A DNA stretch of 20,564 bases from Welwitschia mirabilis (Eukaryota > Gnetophyta > Gnetopsida > Welwitschiales): positions 252,891,243-252,911,806 of the forward strand of contig JBOZIK010000001.1 in NCBI GenBank assembly GCA_051453625.1, in the 5' to 3' direction. Position numbers and translations under genes: made by a program. A model generated the notes under the pieces. It saw nothing but the letters and a program-made list of their open reading frames with translations. It was not told the origin of the DNA and did not search any database. Below, one piece after another: positions 19,806 through 20,564 of the stretch (the first letter of the stretch is position 1; each line of letters begins with the position of its first letter).

Positions 19806-20564
19806 CTAAAAAGCACTATAAAACATGTGTTAAAGAGAAATCTGACATTTCAATTTACTTCATGTAGAAGAAAGAGGAGGTAATTGACTATTGTCACAAT
19901 ATATTTGGATGAAAATCATGGAGCAAAATAAACTGACACAGATTAAGAATTATATGAAGAATCAACATCAATTGTTGATAGATCATTTGTGTTATTTCCT
20001 TAATTGTATTAATGAATATACCTTAGAATACAAAGTACAAAGTAAGATTGGGTAGGAAAATTAAAAAAGAATATCATAAGCTGACACACGATGTTACCAG
20101 CGAAGCCTTACATTGGAATTAGAAATGAACTCTCACATGATAGAATACTAAATACCTACCATTAATTAACTAATTCCACTTGTGGTAACATAGAGGGTAT
20201 GGATAGAAAACATGAAAGCTTTACTTTAATTTCTTAGCACTAGTAATTTCAATAGAAGTGAACAACTGGAATACAAGCATTTGGATTTGGTTGAAACTCT
20301 ATTTTGGCTTAACATCATATTCCCATTTCAGGAAACCATAAAATGTTTCTTAAGCTCTTGAAGCCCAAGAAAACATATACATTTTCTTAACTAAAGTATC
20401 AAAGCACAACATTTTAAGAATGCATCAATGGCACTGTAAACACAAGGACAAACAAACTACAACAATAAATCATATGATATAAAGCTGTGACTTCAATCAC
20501 TACTACATTAAAACATGATTTAACTTTTATGCATGTTTCCTAGAACACCTACACATCCATTGAT
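19806..20564 (-). other. Intron and/or upstream part of the RGG gene; no further exon recognised
   Basis: AT-rich with long T-tracts on the minus strand, as in plant introns. The exon at 19805 starts one base into a codon, so at least one more upstream exon must exist. I could not find a convincing exon with matching phase in this stretch. Confidence 0.45.

Noticed and set aside
1-20564. CRISPR array, bacterial operon or defence system
   Set aside because: No regularly spaced identical repeats, no bacterial gene density or ribosome binding sites; everything recognisable is plant nuclear.

Overview
This window looks like repeat-rich intergenic DNA from a flowering-plant nuclear genome. It is strongly AT-rich and has assembly gaps (runs of 10, 100, 250 and 617 N). 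It carries plant-type Ty3/gypsy chromovirus and CACTA transposon remains, and one GT-AG intron-containing gene at the right edge. There is no bacterial-style gene organisation. The species cannot be named from the sequence alone.

Left half (1-10279): a nest of retroelements, which I resolved by matching repeats by eye. An outer Ty3/gypsy chromovirus (called F, + strand) shows the end of its integrase/chromodomain (1-174), a short polypurine tract, and a very long LTR (about 3.57 kb) that starts at 258. That LTR is split at 2094/2095 by a second element of the same family (E1, - strand, 2095-7746) and resumes at 7752-9488. E1 shows a 3' LTR end (2095-2261), a 100-N gap, leader DNA, a well-kept tRNA-iMet-type primer binding site (3331-3342) and a full 5' LTR (3346-7746). 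That 5' LTR was itself hit by an intronless, poly(A)-tailed retroposed sequence encoding a damaged DnaJ J domain (4522-5275, 17-bp target duplication). After F's LTR come a decayed primer binding site and leader, a second 100-N gap, and another LTR end (10166-10279). F is therefore arranged as internal-LTR-internal-LTR, a tandem or a collapsed assembly.

Middle (10280-16040): the LTR end at 10279 abuts a broken CACTA (En/Spm) TNP2 transposase pseudogene (10285-12480), so F inserted into an older CACTA element. Further right are diverged direct-repeat modules around a 617-N gap and a (CA)23 microsatellite (13540-15475), then a cluster of imperfect palindromes built on TGCCTTAAA/TTTAAGGCA (15790-16036).

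Right end (16040-20564): a - strand genic area. A gene with three recognisable 3' exons (19700-19805, 19426-19490, 19193-19305) splices in frame into a helical segment followed by an RGG/glycine-rich tail. Its last exon, 3' flank and a further ORF-bearing module are tandemly duplicated (copy 1: 16731-16890 plus 18060-18472; copy 2: 18726-19370). The duplicate last exon (18297-18409) keeps the same 113-nt length, frame, splice acceptor and stop. A weak armadillo-repeat-like relic lies at 16157-16590.

Inferred order of events: CACTA, then chromovirus F inside TNP2, then E1 antisense inside F's LTR, then the J-domain retroposon inside E1's LTR. No undescribed defence or CRISPR-like system is visible. 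The most notable items are the four-level nest with its 3.6-kb inverted LTRs, the J-domain retroposon, and the duplicated RGG exon.
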